Origin: Crossaster papposus
Lineage: Eukaryota > Echinodermata > Asteroidea > Velatida > Solasteridae
Assembly (NCBI GenBank): GCA_037893245.1
Contig: JBAIAA010000102.1
Span: 186,001-250,000, forward strand
Direction of reading: 5' to 3'
DNA: 64,000 nucleotides
Shown here: piece after piece, positions 22,584 through 34,010 of the stretch
How the letters are laid out: the number at the start of each line of letters is the position of its first letter
Numbering within the stretch: position 1 is the stretch's first letter
Program-made: the position numbers and the translations under genes
Notes under the pieces: model-generated
Database searches by the model: none
What the model was told of the DNA's origin: nothing
The model's input: only the letters and a program-made list of their open reading frames with translations

Positions 22584-23750
22584 TGGCGTCGCCCATGTCA
22601 CGATCGTCGCGTGTCGAAGACTCCGTGATAAAAAACAGTTGTTTTGTTCACTTAAAATAATGTTACGGCCGAGAAAATCTTTGTGAAAATGACAACGAAT
22701 TGGCAGAGAAGTTGGTGAGCTTAGACTATGTGTGCTACAACTGTCGTACGAGAATTGGTCGTGAAAACCAGTCCCGTGACACTACGCAGTACATGCATCG
22801 GGCTTACGCTAAATGTTGCGTGTTAGTACCGCTGGATTATTGATCCCGAACGTCTGACAATCTGCAATATGCCTGGCATGCAGCGGACTGAGAAGCGTAA
22901 ACGTGCAGAGACACTGTCGGAGAAAGCACATTTGCCTCCCAAAACTCAGTCTCGGCCTTGTCGGGCGGGTTCGCTGTCATAATCGGGTCCCGTATATTGC
23001 CGCCTAGATCAGTACTTTGTGTCAGTAGATGTATTATTGGCAAGGAACCAAGCAAGAGGTTGAGTTACCCAATAATCTCGGACAGGTCAAAACAGTAAAG
23101 ATGCAGGTAGGTCATGTACACGTATAGGCTAGTAGTAGTAAGGTCAAAATTAACGATCTAATCTGCTTCCTCATCAGCTTCCCATCAGATTATGTGTATA
23201 TCGAATTTTGAGAAGCTGTTTTACCTTAACAATTTATGTTGAATATACATACATGTAGACAAAATAAAATTTAAATTCATTTATCTTACCTTGGCCCCGG
23301 AAAATCTGCTTCTGAAGTTCTGGTTATTACAAGATCTACCCAATTTTGACAGCCCAGACAGGGGGTGGGGGTTGCACGGGGGTGGGGTTAGTTGGGGGAT
23401 TGGTTGGGGGGTTGGAAAATAACCCCTGCTTATATGCTTCAGCTTCATCACCATTACCAAACTGCACGAATGATGACCCAAGTGGGGCTATATTGACCTT
23501 TTTTACATTTTTTTCTCGTAACCTGTCGTTCAAAAATCCATTATTGATTGTATGTTTTCCCCCTCTTGTTTATCACCAGATTCAACCTTTTTATGCAGTT
23601 GCTACTCAAGAAACAAGCATTGATGATGGCAGATCTCTAAAGAAGCATTTACTCAGATCCGGTGCCAGCCTACCATCTATAAGCCCCAAAGTTCGAAGCA
23701 CGTCCTACCAGCCATGTACATCATTTGCCAAATATCGCATGGGTTGTTAA
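22584..23750 (+). pseudogene. Decayed coding remnants, unknown protein
   Basis: Three stretches read like coding sequence but do not join. From 22584 an ATG opens MASPMSRSS and stops after 25 codons. From about 22672 a frame reads ENLCENDNELAEKL then VCYNCRTRIG, with paired cysteines that suggest a zinc-binding N-terminus. From about 22847 to 22980 a Lys/Arg-rich frame includes RTEKRKRAETL. A last frame, after a CACCAG acceptor near 23579, runs to a stop at 23750 (..SKVRS-like Ser-rich tail ending KYRMGC). It could be a broken or intron-split gene, or a transposon protein. I do not recognise the family. Confidence 0.25.
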
Positions 23751-25224
23751 AATTGTAACATTAATGTTCTAACTTCAGTGATTTTTTTATTTGTTTTAAC
23801 GGAAAAGTTGAGAGAATTATGCTCGAACTGGTTATGATTGAACTGGTTGATGATATTTAAGACACGTCAGGAGCATTTCTTTTTGACACTTTTAATTATT
23901 TTCATTTTAAGTTACTGAATTTGTTTTCAACGCTCTTTCTAGTTGAAAAGTGTAACCAGGTTTAAACCTTTATTAGAAATACACACTGAAACATCCATTA
24001 TGGAGTATGAATATCCCCCTTTTGGAGAAAATATTGACTAATTGTACTAAAAATGGGCATTCACACAAATGTATTCAAATTGTGCATACAAATAACTCTT
24101 TGTCATTTCAAATGTTATTACAACATTGACTTTAATCACAATAATTGTTTATAGACAATTCAGTATGCCATTGATTACAGTATGCCCAGTAAGGTTAATA
24201 CAGATCCAGTGTAAAATAAAACTGTGGGGTGGGTCAGGCACTATCACTCGTGGACCACAGCAACCAACATGTGGGTACAGGGCCACAAATTTTAAACATT
24301 TATTTGTTTATCCTCAATTGTCATTTGATTCTGTTTATTTTAATGTCACTTTGAAATGTTATGTTCCATAAGTGAGCACAGAAGATTGTGTAGTGCTGAC
24401 AAAAATATAATGACAAACAATAGATTTTGTGTGGATATTATTTTAGATTTTTTTCATTATTATGTATTTCATTACAAGCTTGCCTTACATATGAAACCTA
24501 TTGACCCCTTTAAACAAAACAGCTGATTACCCATCCCCCCCTCCCTCCAACAATATTTATAATAATAGTTTTTCTTTTTAAATTATAAAAAATAATGCAG
24601 ATTGAAAAAGCCATTTTATTTATCAATCAAATATCAAAAAACGTATTTAAATAGATCAATCTAGGCACATAAGAGAGTGATTTAGAATTACATGTAGACA
24701 GGGGTAAAAAGCTATATTTGTCACACAAAAAACGTTGATGTCCTGTTATGTACATGTGTTATACGGGGCAAGTTGGTTTGAGTCAATATACATTAAGTGG
24801 GGAAAAAAGGTATGGGGCGTAGTGGCTTTGGGGCAAAATTGTTATGAAAACTAGGCGAGAAAAACCAACTCGCCCCATGCTAGTTTCGCCCCATTACATT
24901 TTTTAAGTGAATAAGTCAAGTTCGACTGGATATTTTTTGGAGCACTTTTAGCATAGTATTTTAAATAGCTACTAGAAAATATATATGCCTTCAAAAAGTA
25001 GACCCATGGGGGTCGAAACGAAACTCATTTTCTAGGCATCTTTTCAGTTACACCATACGGCAGCTAATGCGGGTTGTCAGGATCAAACCATTTCAAATGC
25101 AGGGCATGTACGGTGTTTTTGTACGCCTGCTAGCTGCTTAAGGCAAGTAAGTAATAGCACCATAGGTGTTTCTCAATGGTGCCCCTTGTACTTCAGTTAT
25201 TACAGTTATGGTGTTAACATTGTA
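23751..25224. other. AT-rich non-coding DNA
   Basis: No gene is seen. From about 24770 it contains GGGGCAAGTT and GGGGCGAAAC-type words related to the element at 25225-25830, perhaps an older relative. Confidence 0.4.
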
Positions 25225-25830
25225 ACGTAAAATGGGAAACCTTGGGCAATATTTTCAGACAATTTACAATATATTTCTGCATATTAAACAATATTGTTAA
25301 AATTCGTGTTATGTTTTAAAATAGAGTTGGGTTTGAGCCAACAAATAGTTATTAACCGTAACAAAAATCGGTTTGGACACAAGAAAACTACAAATAAGAT
25401 ATGTGGTTTTTTTATGTAGAATCGAATTGGGGTAACTTTGGCCACCACACTACATTATATTATGAATAAAGCTAAAATATCGATTTGATCCATCAAAAAC
25501 CCCATATTTTCCTGAAAAGATGCTAAAATTGACGATTGTCCTATATAAACACAACGAGTTGAATAAGTTTCCGGAAGCATATTGTAAGTTTTTGACTCAT
25601 TAAAAGAGATTTAGGGTTGGGGCAACTTTGGTCAGATCGTTTGGGGGAAACATTTACAATGTATAAAATATCGCATAAAATCCAGTTTGATGCTATTTTT
25701 CAACTCCTTAATCATTTCCATAAATAAAAAAAACCAAATGTCTCAAAACACAAATAAAACCATCAACCCAACATTATTGGCATGTAGTGGCCAAAGTTAC
25801 CCAGCATTACAAAGTTGCCCCATTTTACGG
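25225..25830. mobile_element. Inverted-repeat element flanked by TA (606 bp)
   Basis: Left end ACGTAAAATGGG and right end (minus strand) CCGTAAAATGGGG are inverted and flanked by TA at 25223-25224 and 25831-25832. A second internal inverted pair, GGGTAACTTTGGCCAC, is visible at about 25431-25446 (as GGGGTAACTTTGGCCACC) and 25789-25803. TA flanks suggest a Tc1/mariner-type non-autonomous element. It has no transposase frame. Confidence 0.5.
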
Positions 25831-25925
25831 TATATTTGGGGCGGGGTGCACGTTTATGGGTTCTGATGCGAGAGTTAATATACCTCTTTTCTCGCCCTGT
25901 GGAGGAAATGGAATACACCAGTTAA

Positions 25926-26045
25926 AGGCAGGATACACCATTGGTCATTGCTTGAATTATCATGAATAGGTGGATTGGGGGGGCGGGGGTTGTATTTTAT
26001 AGTAAATATCGTTTAGCTGACCTGTCCGAAGTTTTACAATCATGG
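25926..26045 (+). mobile_element. MITE family T, 5' fragment
   Basis: Begins AGGCAGGATACACCATTGG directly after TTAA (25922-25925) and matches the family through CATCATGGATG-like sequence, then loses similarity. The 3' terminal repeat is absent. Confidence 0.65.
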
Positions 26046-27137
26046 ATGGTTGTGTTTATTTTCTGTGATAAATGGGTGAAAATAATTTTAGAAAATGTTG
26101 GTCAAAGCACTCCGCCCCTCGGAGGGAAGCCTCATTAACATAAAACCTCGCGAGGGGTATGACGAAAATCAAGGACTCGCCGCGCTGCTATACCCGGCCT
26201 ATCGTATACTGACTGTACGCATTGCAACAAGTATCCGTCTTTACATGGTTTTTCATTCTGAATCAGGGTAAAAATACAACAGTTTTCAGTTGTCCCCTGT
26301 CAGAAATGAACACTAATTAATGGGCCCAAGATGCATGGATTTTCAAGCGCTGATCTGTGCGTGCTTTATTTGATGTAAAAATAAATTGGCAACTACTGGT
26401 AGGTTTGGGACACACAGGCCATCATGAACAGCGGGCAAGCAACCATCGGAAAGTTCTTGAGGTCTGATCGGGGATTATAGGAATTAAATGTGACAAAATG
26501 GCCTGGAAGAGTAGCTTGATCACACTAAATAGTCCATTATCCAGACAAAATAAATGTTGGCAGTGAAAGGGTTCTAAAATGTGTGGTGTACAATATACAT
26601 ACCGGGTACATAGATACCTTTTTATTTTCTGTATTAACAACTTGAACAATGATATGCTGTATGTAGATATGTACATCCTAAGAAGCAACACAAAGAAATT
26701 GATGATTGGCAATAGTTATGTACAGTTTAAATTCTGCTTGCATTATAGACCATATACACAGAAAATTCGACTTAGTTTAACTGAAAGCCACTCTATTGTA
26801 GTAAAATGCTTTTTACTGCTAATTTGATGCAGTGCCAGATTAAACCAAATAGGCATACAGTAGCAATGGTCTGTTTATGTACAATTGACATCTGCTTGAA
26901 ATTAAGGCTATTTACACAGAAAGTTCAATTTAAGTTACCAGAAAATTCAAGTTATCAATTTTTAATACTAAATTCTTTGGGAACTCATTTGATGTCATGC
27001 AAAAAAAGTGCTATTGTAAACATGTATAATCACTTTAAAACATAAAAAAAAAGTTTGAAAAAAAATATATATTTCTAGGAACTCAAAGTTGAAAGAGACT
27101 GTAATTATCAGAAATTTCAGACTACAGTTCTATGTGT

Positions 27138-28139
27138 TCAATTTGAGTTGCAAGGAAAACGCTGCTGCAAAAATGTCAAGTAAGTCCTCAGAAGGTTTCT
27201 GGTTGCTTGGCGCACGTCCTTGTTCCTGAAGAAATAGATGACCACATTCAGCCAACTGTTTGTGAGAATGGGCAGGGCAAGCAATGAAAAAATTACAAAG
27301 GAATTTTCAATAATGTCACTGAAAATGAACCACAAAAGTGGCAAGATGTTGAGGATGAATGCGCTCAATACAATGAGGAGCAACGTGTGGAGCATCTTAT
27401 TGTTGGGTCTCGGAGGGAGATTACCTTCAAGGACAGCCGGATTGTCAGCGTGGATGCGGCGTTTGTGATGTCGGGAAATCAAAAAGAGTTTGATGTACGT
27501 TATTAGAACTACAAGCAGACATGATATCACTGTGCATGAAAATATCACTTGTGTCAATGTTATGGTTGAAAGATTTTGGTGCGGATTAATAAACGTACAA
27601 AAAAATAATGTTGGCCAGTATTTTAAGTCCCATTCTGCTACAAAGCAGGATCCGATTGACATCAAGAAAGAAGCCGCAAAACCAGACATGACGACAACTC
27701 GTGCTCGTTTCACAGTTACAAGCGAAGGGTAGCGGAGGGCATGCACCACTGAAATGTAACGATCTACTGTCAACACGAGCAGAGACAAAGGACAGAAATA
27801 TAACATGAAAGTTACGAGAAAAGCCTGCAGTCCACAGAAAGCATCACCAAACGGCCAGGACTTGTAAAAAGCAGCAAATGTCATTGGCAGGGCCATGAGA
27901 ATCCCAACTCCAAGATCGGCAGCAGTCAGAGCTACAAGAAAGACTTTAGTGGTGTCTTGGATGCTGTCCACACGTCTTAGGACGAGAAGACAAAGTGGGT
28001 TCAGTGTTAGCAGGAGAATCATTGTTACGACAAGAATGATGCACTGGACAATCCTCAGTATGCCTGCTGCACCATCTGTTGACGCTGTTGTTGAAACATT
28101 GTAGTCTCCCAGAACCGTACAATTTGGAGTAGAATTCAT
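27138..28139 (-). CDS. Orphan class A (rhodopsin-type) GPCR, copy 1
   Basis: 333 residues, intronless. The short N-terminus has three N-glycosylation sites (Asn2, Asn6, Asn14). Seven hydrophobic segments lie at about 27-55, 63-92, 102-124, 145-168, 193-221, 249-273 and 281-304. Class A marks: LTAAD in TM2 (Asp75), Cys102 at TM3 and Cys181 in loop 2 for the disulfide, DRY at 126-128, Pro267 in TM6 and Cys330 in the tail as a likely palmitoylation site. Unusual: TM6 lacks the CWxP tryptophan (it reads NILP) and TM7 has NVVIY instead of NPxxY. Signalling through G proteins at the plasma membrane follows from the family; the ligand is unknown. The start is fixed by the same MNSTPN in all sister genes and by a shared promoter about 150 bp upstream. 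It is nearly identical to copy 4 (about six differences). Confidence 0.9.
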   Translation of the reverse strand: MNSTPNCTVLGDYNVSTTASTDGAAGILRIVQCIILVVTMILLLTLNPLCLLVLRRVDSIQDTTKVFLVALTAADLGVGILMALPMTFAAFYKSWPFGDAFCGLQAFLVTFMLYFCPLSLLVLTVDRYISVVHALRYPSLVTVKRARVVVMSGFAASFLMSIGSCFVAEWDLKYWPTLFFCTFINPHQNLSTITLTQVIFSCTVISCLLVVLITYIKLFLISRHHKRRIHADNPAVLEGNLPPRPNNKMLHTLLLIVLSAFILNILPLLWFIFSDIIENSFVIFSLLALPILTNSWLNVVIYFFRNKDVRQATRNLLRTYLTFLQQRFPCNSN

Positions 28140-28287
28140 TGTGGAAAGACTGCAATAACCCTAAACATATGCTCAGAAATCTTGACATTAACAACTTGCT
28201 GTAGTCTATGGTCTGCAAAACTGAGCACTGCCTGCTGGCACGATAATGCCTCACACAACAATAAAATATTGTGGCTTTGCTGAGGCC

Positions 28288-28320
28288 GCTGATTGGATGA
28301 CACTGTTATTTTGATTGGCT
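28288..28320 (-). promoter_or_regulatory. Double CCAAT-box promoter of GPCR1
   Basis: Two inverted CCAAT words (ATTGG at 28292-28296 and 28314-28318 on the plus strand) lie in a block, GCTGATTGGATGACACTG..TGATTGGCTA, that is conserved upstream of nearly every GPCR copy. Position is about 150-180 bp before the ATG. CCAAT is the NF-Y site; no TATA box is obvious. Confidence 0.5.
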
Positions 28321-28663
28321 AATGCGCAAGACCAGGGCTTGCCTGAATTAGCAACCGTGTGCCAATCTCTGTTTTCCTTCCTGCTCGATCCACTTAAGTT
28401 TTATATCAGTCATGGTTCTTTGTAATCAAAAAGTAATATAAGCCATCAATCACTTGACAAATTAATGACAATTTGGCAATCTGGATATTACATAGACTAA
28501 TTGGCTGATATGAACAATCTCCATTAGCTGCTTCAAGTCAGTTATCTACCTTTTACAAGCAATGTGTAATTAAAAAAATTGGTAATATTTGCTACTAATT
28601 ATAAATGAGCCTGGGTCATTAGGCGTTGAAAGGGGAGAAAAGAACCGCTACGCCAACCAAATG

Positions 28664-28770
28664 ATCAATTTGAGTTGCACAGAAGGTGTTGTTGGACAAA
28701 TGTACAATAAGTCCTTAACAGATTTCCTTGTTCTTGAAGAAATAGATGACCACGTTGACCCAACTGTTTA
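28664..28770 (-). pseudogene. Second-lineage GPCR, 3' remnant in U1
   Basis: Matches the last part of the receptors: TM7 (GSTWSSISS/FFKN-type), then a tail ending near a Leu- or Gln-coding end. Almost everything upstream of TM7 is deleted, and a promoter copy (28790-28960) follows directly. No function is possible. Confidence 0.6.
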
Positions 28771-28789
28771 ATTTACGCCACCGTCTGAA

Positions 28790-28984
28790 CGTACAAAACT
28801 AAGCACTGCCTGCTGGCAAGATAATGCCTCACACAACAATTGTGGCTTTGCCAAGGCCGCTGATTGGATGACACTGTTATATTTTGATTGGCTACTGCGC
28901 AAGATCAGGGCTTGCCTGCATGCAATAGGCAACCCTTTGCCAATCTCTGTTTGTCTTCCTGCTCGATCCACTTTTACATCAATC
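28790..28984 (-). promoter_or_regulatory. Orphaned GPCR promoter copy with two CCAAT boxes
   Basis: A copy of the GPCR upstream block (GCAAAACTxAGxACTGCCTGC.. then CCAAT words at 28863-28867 and 28887-28891) now fronts only the deleted receptor at 28664-28770. Relic of a duplicated gene. Confidence 0.5.
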
Positions 28985-29218
28985 ATCAAAAATGGCGTTC
29001 GGTTTAAAATGGCGTTCGGTTTAAATCGGCGTCCGGCAGTTGTTTTTATGTTGTTCTTGCATTTTTATAAAATTACATTTTTCAAAACAATTACAGAATA
29101 TCTAGCGCAATCATTTTGCTGGATGCCTACAATCATTATTTACTTTCAAATAAGTAAAATATTTCCTAATAATTCGATAGTAAATTTTTTGTTTATATCT
29201 GCAAATGGTGTATCCTCC
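28985..29218 (+). mobile_element. MITE family T, 3' half (U1)
   Basis: Matches the family from ..GGCGTTCGGTTTAAA through the 3' end GCAAATGGTGTATCC. The 5' half is missing. A short internal duplication of TGGCGTTCGGTTTAAA is present at its left edge. The same truncated form recurs at 36826-37041 and 59425-59640, so the truncation predates the unit duplications. Confidence 0.65.
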
Positions 29219-29411
29219 ATGCAACCTTCAATTAGTCAGTATGAACCATCCCTGTAGCATGTCATCAATTATTGTTGTCATCAGTTTACAAACAGAATCC
29301 TCTTTGCAATCAAAAAGCAATATTAGCTGTCAATCACTGGACAAAATTGCCTACAATATGGACCAATTGGCTGATAAAAAGTGTATACAAAGCATCCATT
29401 AGCTGCTTCAA

Positions 29412-29660
29412 GCGGGGGTGGGGCGGGGTGGGGCAAAGATGCGGCAGGGGTGGGACAAAGATGCGGCAGGGGTGGGACAAAGATGCGGCAGGGGTGGGAC
29501 AAAGATGCGGCAGGGGTGGGACAAAGATGCGGCAGGGGTGAGACAAAGATGCGGCAGGGGTGGGACAAGGATGCGGCAGGGGTGGGACAAAGATGCGGCA
29601 GGGGTGGGACAAAGATGCGGCAGGGGTGAGACAAAGATGCGGCAGGGGTGGGATAGGGGC
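29412..29660. repeat. G-rich minisatellite, 22-bp period (U1)
   Basis: About ten copies of GGGGTGGGACAAAGATGCGGCA, which is two 11-bp halves of which the second has diverged. It lies where the body of a second-lineage GPCR should be: a relic of that gene's start (ATG AAT TAA ACT CCA AAT on the minus strand) follows at about 29708-29732. A period of 11 leaves frames open on both strands. Confidence 0.95.
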
Positions 29661-29699
29661 ACAAGAGGTAAGGCAGGTGTAGGGTATGGGTGTAGGGTA

Positions 29700-29960
29700 A
29701 GGGTAACCTTTAAATTTGGAGTTTAATTCATTGTGGCAAACATACATGTATGTATGCTCAGAGTCGGCCCAATGACAACTTGTCAATAGTATGCTGAGGT
29801 CTAAGAACTTTAATTGTTGCACTCTAATTGCTGATATGTTGATCCCTTGTCAAGGCCGCTGATTGGATGACACTGATATTGTGATTGGCTAATGTGCAAG
29901 ATCAGGACTGGCCTACATGCAACCCTGTAGCACATTATATGTCAAGCTCTACCCCAATTG
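29700..29960 (-). pseudogene. Second-lineage GPCR 5' relic and promoter (U1)
   Basis: The minus strand reads ATGAATTAAACTCCAAAT, matching the MNSTPN start with codon 3 changed to a stop, followed upstream by the CATATGCTCAGA-like leader and by CCAAT words at 29862-29866 and 29884-29888. The coding part gives way to the minisatellite within about ten codons. Confidence 0.6.
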
Positions 29961-31347
29961 AAGTTTACATCAATCATGGTTTTGTCATTACTATTGACAG
30001 TCCGGTTTTGTAATTGCCTATATTGATTAGGCACCAAGTTAGATATAAGGACTGACAACAAGACTGGGCTGAAGACCAAGATGACTATACGAAGCTAAAG
30101 ATGTTTTTGTTTTGTTAGTTTTTTTCCCCAACCTCGGTACATAATATTAACCTGCAGTAATCACGAATCAACCATTTTTAGGTATTAGTAATTCGACCAA
30201 TACAATGATATGTCAATGCCCGTTTTATATTTTCTATAAGTATTTTAGAGTGCACTACATTTGGGGTAATGTATCTCGTTTTTTATCACAGGAATGTCTA
30301 ACCTATTATCGGTAGGGTTTATGTTTTGTTGTCAATAAGTCTTAATTAACAGGACATACAACCCTGGGATGTTTAAAAACTTGACTTGAAAAAAAACCAA
30401 TTACATGTAGAGTGATATAAAGCTTTTGATCACATTTGGTCAAATTTCTTCACGGTCAAAGCCTCCAAGAGTGCCTATTTACAGTTGTAATGAATTTGTT
30501 GTTATCATGCGATAACAAAAACATGGAACATCCAACAGTTTTGCACGAATTCCTGAATGTTATTAAAGTCAACCATTTGTGTTTAATAATATTACCAAAT
30601 ACATGTATCCATTTCGTTAAAATTTGCTGTTGCTTTTAACACATTAAAAAACTGATGGCTGGCCTACCGGTACAGCGTTCCCTGTCAGAAATTAATACTA
30701 ATTAATGGGCCTAAGATGCATGGACTTTCAGGCGCTGATTTGTGCGTGCTTTCTTTGATGTACAAATAAACTGGCAACTACTGGTAGGTTTGGGACACAG
30801 GCCATCACAAACAGAGGGCAAGCAACCATCAGGAAGTCCTCGAGGTCTCATCGGGGATTTCTGGAATTAAATGTGACAAAATGGCCTGGAAGAGTAGCTT
30901 GATCACACTAAAAAGTCCATTATCCAGACAAAATAAATGTTGGGAGTGAACGGGTTCGGAAATGTGTTTTCTTATAAAAAGGTGTGGTGTACAATATACA
31001 TACCGGGTGCATGTATATAGTATTCTTTTTTATTTCTTGTATTAACGACTAGAACAATGATATGCAGTATAGAAATGGATGTGTACATCCTAAGAAGCAA
31101 CATGAAGAAATTGATAATTGGCAATAGTCCTTTTTATGTACAGTTGATATTCTGCTTGCATTATAGACCATTTACACAGAAAATTCAATCAGTGACAGAT
31201 TATTAACCAGTGGCAATGGTCTGTTTATGTACAATTGATATCTGCTTGAAATCAAGGCTATTTTACACGGAAAATTCAATTTAAGTTACCAGAAAATTCA
31301 AGTTATCCATTTTTAATACTAAATTCTTTGGGAACTCATATCTTTAA

Positions 31348-31738
31348 GGCAGGATACACCATTGGTAATTGTTTGAATTCTCATAAATGGGTGGATTTGA
31401 GGGGTTGGATTTGAGGGGTTGTATTTTATAGTAAATATCGTTTAACCGACATGTCCAAAGTTTTACACTCATCGATGCAGAGAAAAGCAAGAAAAACGGC
31501 GTTTGTTTTCAACCGGCATCAGGCAGTGGTTCTTATGTTGTTCTTGGTTTTTTCGCGATTGCCGTCTGGCGATCGTAAATTTGTGTTTTTAAATTTGATT
31601 TTTCCAACAATTACTGGATATCTAGCGCAATAATTTTGCTAGATGCCTAGAATCATTATTTACTTTCAAATAAGTAAGATATTTCATAATAATTCGATAG
31701 TAAAAAATGTTGAAATCTGCAAATGGTGTATCTTACCT
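31348..31738 (+). mobile_element. MITE family T, complete copy (U2)
   Basis: Terminal inverted repeats GGCAGGATACACCATTGG and (minus strand) AGGTAAGATACACCATTTGC, flanked by TTAA at 31344-31347 and 31739-31742. It is inserted in the 3' flank of GPCR2. The same insertion is in U7, and unfilled sites remain in U5 and U6. Confidence 0.8.
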
Positions 31739-31894
31739 TTAAACAATTATAATCACTTTAAAACATTTAAAAGGAAAACTCTTTTGATAAAGAGATTGTG
31801 TATAACTGTCTGAAAATCATCTAGGAACTCAAAGTTGAAAGAGTCTGTAACTAATAATTAAGAGAATACAATTTTAGACTACAGAGTTATGTGT

Positions 31895-32899
31895 TCAATT
31901 TGGGTTGCACAGAAAACGCTGCTGCAAAAATGTCAAGTAAGTCCTCAGAAGGTTTCTGGTTGCTTGGCGCATGTCCTTGTTCCTGAAGAAATAGATGACC
32001 ATATTCAGCCAACTGTTTGTGAGAATGGGCAGGGCAAGCAATAAAAATGTTCCAAAGAAGTCCTCGTTAATGTCACCGAGAATGAACCACAAAAGTGGCA
32101 AGATGTTGAGGATGAATGCGCTCAATACAATAAGGAGCAACGTGTGAAGCATCTTATTGTTGGGTCTCGGAGGGGGATTACCTTCAAGGGCAGCTGGATT
32201 GTCAGCGTGGATGCGGCGTTCGTGATGTCGGGAAATCAGAAAAAGTTTGATGTACGTTATCAGAACTACAAGCAGACAGGATATCACTGTGCACGAATAT
32301 AGCACTTGTATGAATGTCAAGGTCAACAAATGTTGGTGCGAATGAATAAACGCACAAAAAAATAATGTTGGCGAGTATCTGAAGTCCCATTTTGCCACAA
32401 AGCAGGATCCAATAGACATCAAGAAAGAAGCCGCAAAACCAAACATGACAACAACTCGTGCCCGCTTCACAGTTACAAGCGAAGGGTAGCGGAGGGCATG
32501 CACCACTGAAATGTAACGATTTACTGTCAACATGAGCAGAGACAAAGGACCCAAATCAAACAGGAAAGTTACGAGAAAGGATTGCAGTCCACATAAAGCA
32601 TCACCAAACGGCCAGGACTTGTAAAAAGCAGCAAATGTCATTGGCAGAGCCAGGAAAATCCCAACTCCAAGATCGGCAGCTGTCAGCGCTCTCAGAAAGA
32701 CTTTGGTGGTGTCCTGGATGCTGTCCACACGTCTTAGAACGAGAAGACAAAGTGGGTTCAGTGTTAGCAGGAGAATCATTGTTACGACAAGAATGATGCA
32801 CTGGACAATCTCCAGGATGCCTGCTGAGCCATCCGTTGATGCTGGTGTTGTTGAAACATTGTAGTCTCCCAGAAACGTAAAATTTGGAGTAGAATTCAT
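31895..32899 (-). CDS. Orphan class A GPCR, copy 2 (NRY variant)
   Basis: 334 residues, intronless, same architecture as copy 1, with N-glycosylation sites at Asn2, Asn6 and near Asn14 and the TM3 and loop-2 cysteines present. The DRY motif at the end of TM3 is NRY (MLTVNRYISVV). Loss of the acidic residue is known in other class A receptors to weaken the ionic lock, so altered or constitutive activity is possible; that is inference. TM7 keeps the NVVIY-type change (NMVIYFF). The tail ends RFLCNPN with a candidate palmitoylation cysteine. Its upstream block has only one CCAAT word (33061-33065) because GCCGCTGATTG has been deleted. The near-identical copy 7 sits 30.6 kb away and is frameshifted. 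Confidence 0.9.
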   Translation of the reverse strand: MNSTPNFTFLGDYNVSTTPASTDGSAGILEIVQCIILVVTMILLLTLNPLCLLVLRRVDSIQDTTKVFLRALTAADLGVGIFLALPMTFAAFYKSWPFGDALCGLQSFLVTFLFDLGPLSLLMLTVNRYISVVHALRYPSLVTVKRARVVVMFGFAASFLMSIGSCFVAKWDFRYSPTLFFCAFIHSHQHLLTLTFIQVLYSCTVISCLLVVLITYIKLFLISRHHERRIHADNPAALEGNPPPRPNNKMLHTLLLIVLSAFILNILPLLWFILGDINEDFFGTFLLLALPILTNSWLNMVIYFFRNKDMRQATRNLLRTYLTFLQQRFLCNPN

Positions 32900-33403
32900 T
32901 GTGGCAAGACTACAATAACCCCATGGTCAGAAGTCATGACATTAACAACTTGTCATCACCATCATGCTGTAGTCTATGGTCAGCAAAACTGAGTACTGCC
33001 TGCTGGCAAGATAATGCCTCACACAACAATTGTGGCTTTGGATGACACTAGTATATTTTGATTGGCTACTGCGCAAGACCAGGGCTTGCCTGAACTTGCA
33101 ACCTTTTGCCAATCTCTGTTTTCATTCCTGCTTGATCCACTTAACATCAATCATTGTTCTTTGTAATTAAAAAGTAATATAAGCCATCAATCACTTGACA
33201 AATTAATGACAATTTGGCAATCTGGATATTACATAGACTAATTGGCTGATATGGACAATCTCCATTAGCTGCTTGAAGTCAGTTATCTACCTTTTACAAG
33301 CAATGTATAAATAAAAAATGGGTAATATTTGCTACCAATTATAAATGATCCTGGGTCTCTAAGCGGTGAAAGGCGAGGAAAGAACCGCTACGCCAACCCA
33401 ATG

Positions 33404-34010
33404 TTTAATTTGAGTTGCACAGAAGCTGTTGTTGGACAAATGTACAATAAGTCCTTAGCAGATTTCTTGTTGCTTGGCGGATTTCCTTGTTTTTGAAGAA
33501 ATAGATGACCACGATGACCCAACTGTTTGTGAGAAATGGCACGTAAAAGTTCTCAGAACTGTCGATTGTGTGATGAACCACACAAGTTGCAGGAGGTTGG
33601 GGATGAATGCACTCAGTACAACGAGGAGTAAAGTGTGAAGCATCTTATTGTTGGGTCTCATAGGGGGAACATCTGCTGGATGGATGGCCTGGATGCGTCG
33701 ATTGTGACGTCGAGTAATAAAATAAAGCCTGATGTAGGAAAGCGGAGAATTTGTGCATGAATAGGTCACTTGCAAGAATAGGTCACTTGCATGAACAACC
33801 AACTCCACCGAAATTTGATCTCATGAATAAAAACATAAATCATAAGTGTTGGCTCCAAATTAAAGAGCCATTTTGCTACAAAGATGTATCCAATTGAAAT
33901 CAGGAAGAGAACCATCAACACAGACGCTTTAAAGTTACAAGCGAAGGGTAGCGGAGGGCATGCACCACTGTTATGTAACGATTTACTGTCAACACGAGCA
34001 GAAACACGAG
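33404..34010 (-). pseudogene. Second-lineage GPCR pseudogene with minisatellite in TM3 (U2)
   Basis: The minus strand still reads TM5-TM7 pieces: SYIRLYFITRRHNRRIQ, MRPNNKMLHTLLL and a TM7 ending in FLKN-like codons, plus an upstream frame with LTVNRYITVVHALRYPS. Frameshifts break it at several points. The sequence then turns abruptly into the 11-bp minisatellite in the codons just before NRY (at about 34010). This lineage differs from GPCR1-7 in loop 3 (RRHNRRIQAIHPADVPP) and is dead in every unit. Confidence 0.75.

Larger units (their letters stand above)
26293..30185 (-). repeat. GPCR tandem unit U1
   Basis: First of seven paralogous units. Its left edge (TCCCCTGTCAGAAATGAAC) is where homology to U4 at 39618 begins. 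It holds, left to right, the conserved 3' flank, GPCR1, two further promoter copies with the dead second-lineage GPCR, and a 22-bp-period G-rich minisatellite. The GPCR1 part is almost identical to U4. Confidence 0.8.

Noticed and set aside
26579..26827. 82-codon ORF recurring in the 3' flank of several GPCR units
   Set aside because: The frame is open in U1, U4 and U6 but broken in U2, U3, U5 and U7. It is conserved as DNA duplicate, not as protein.
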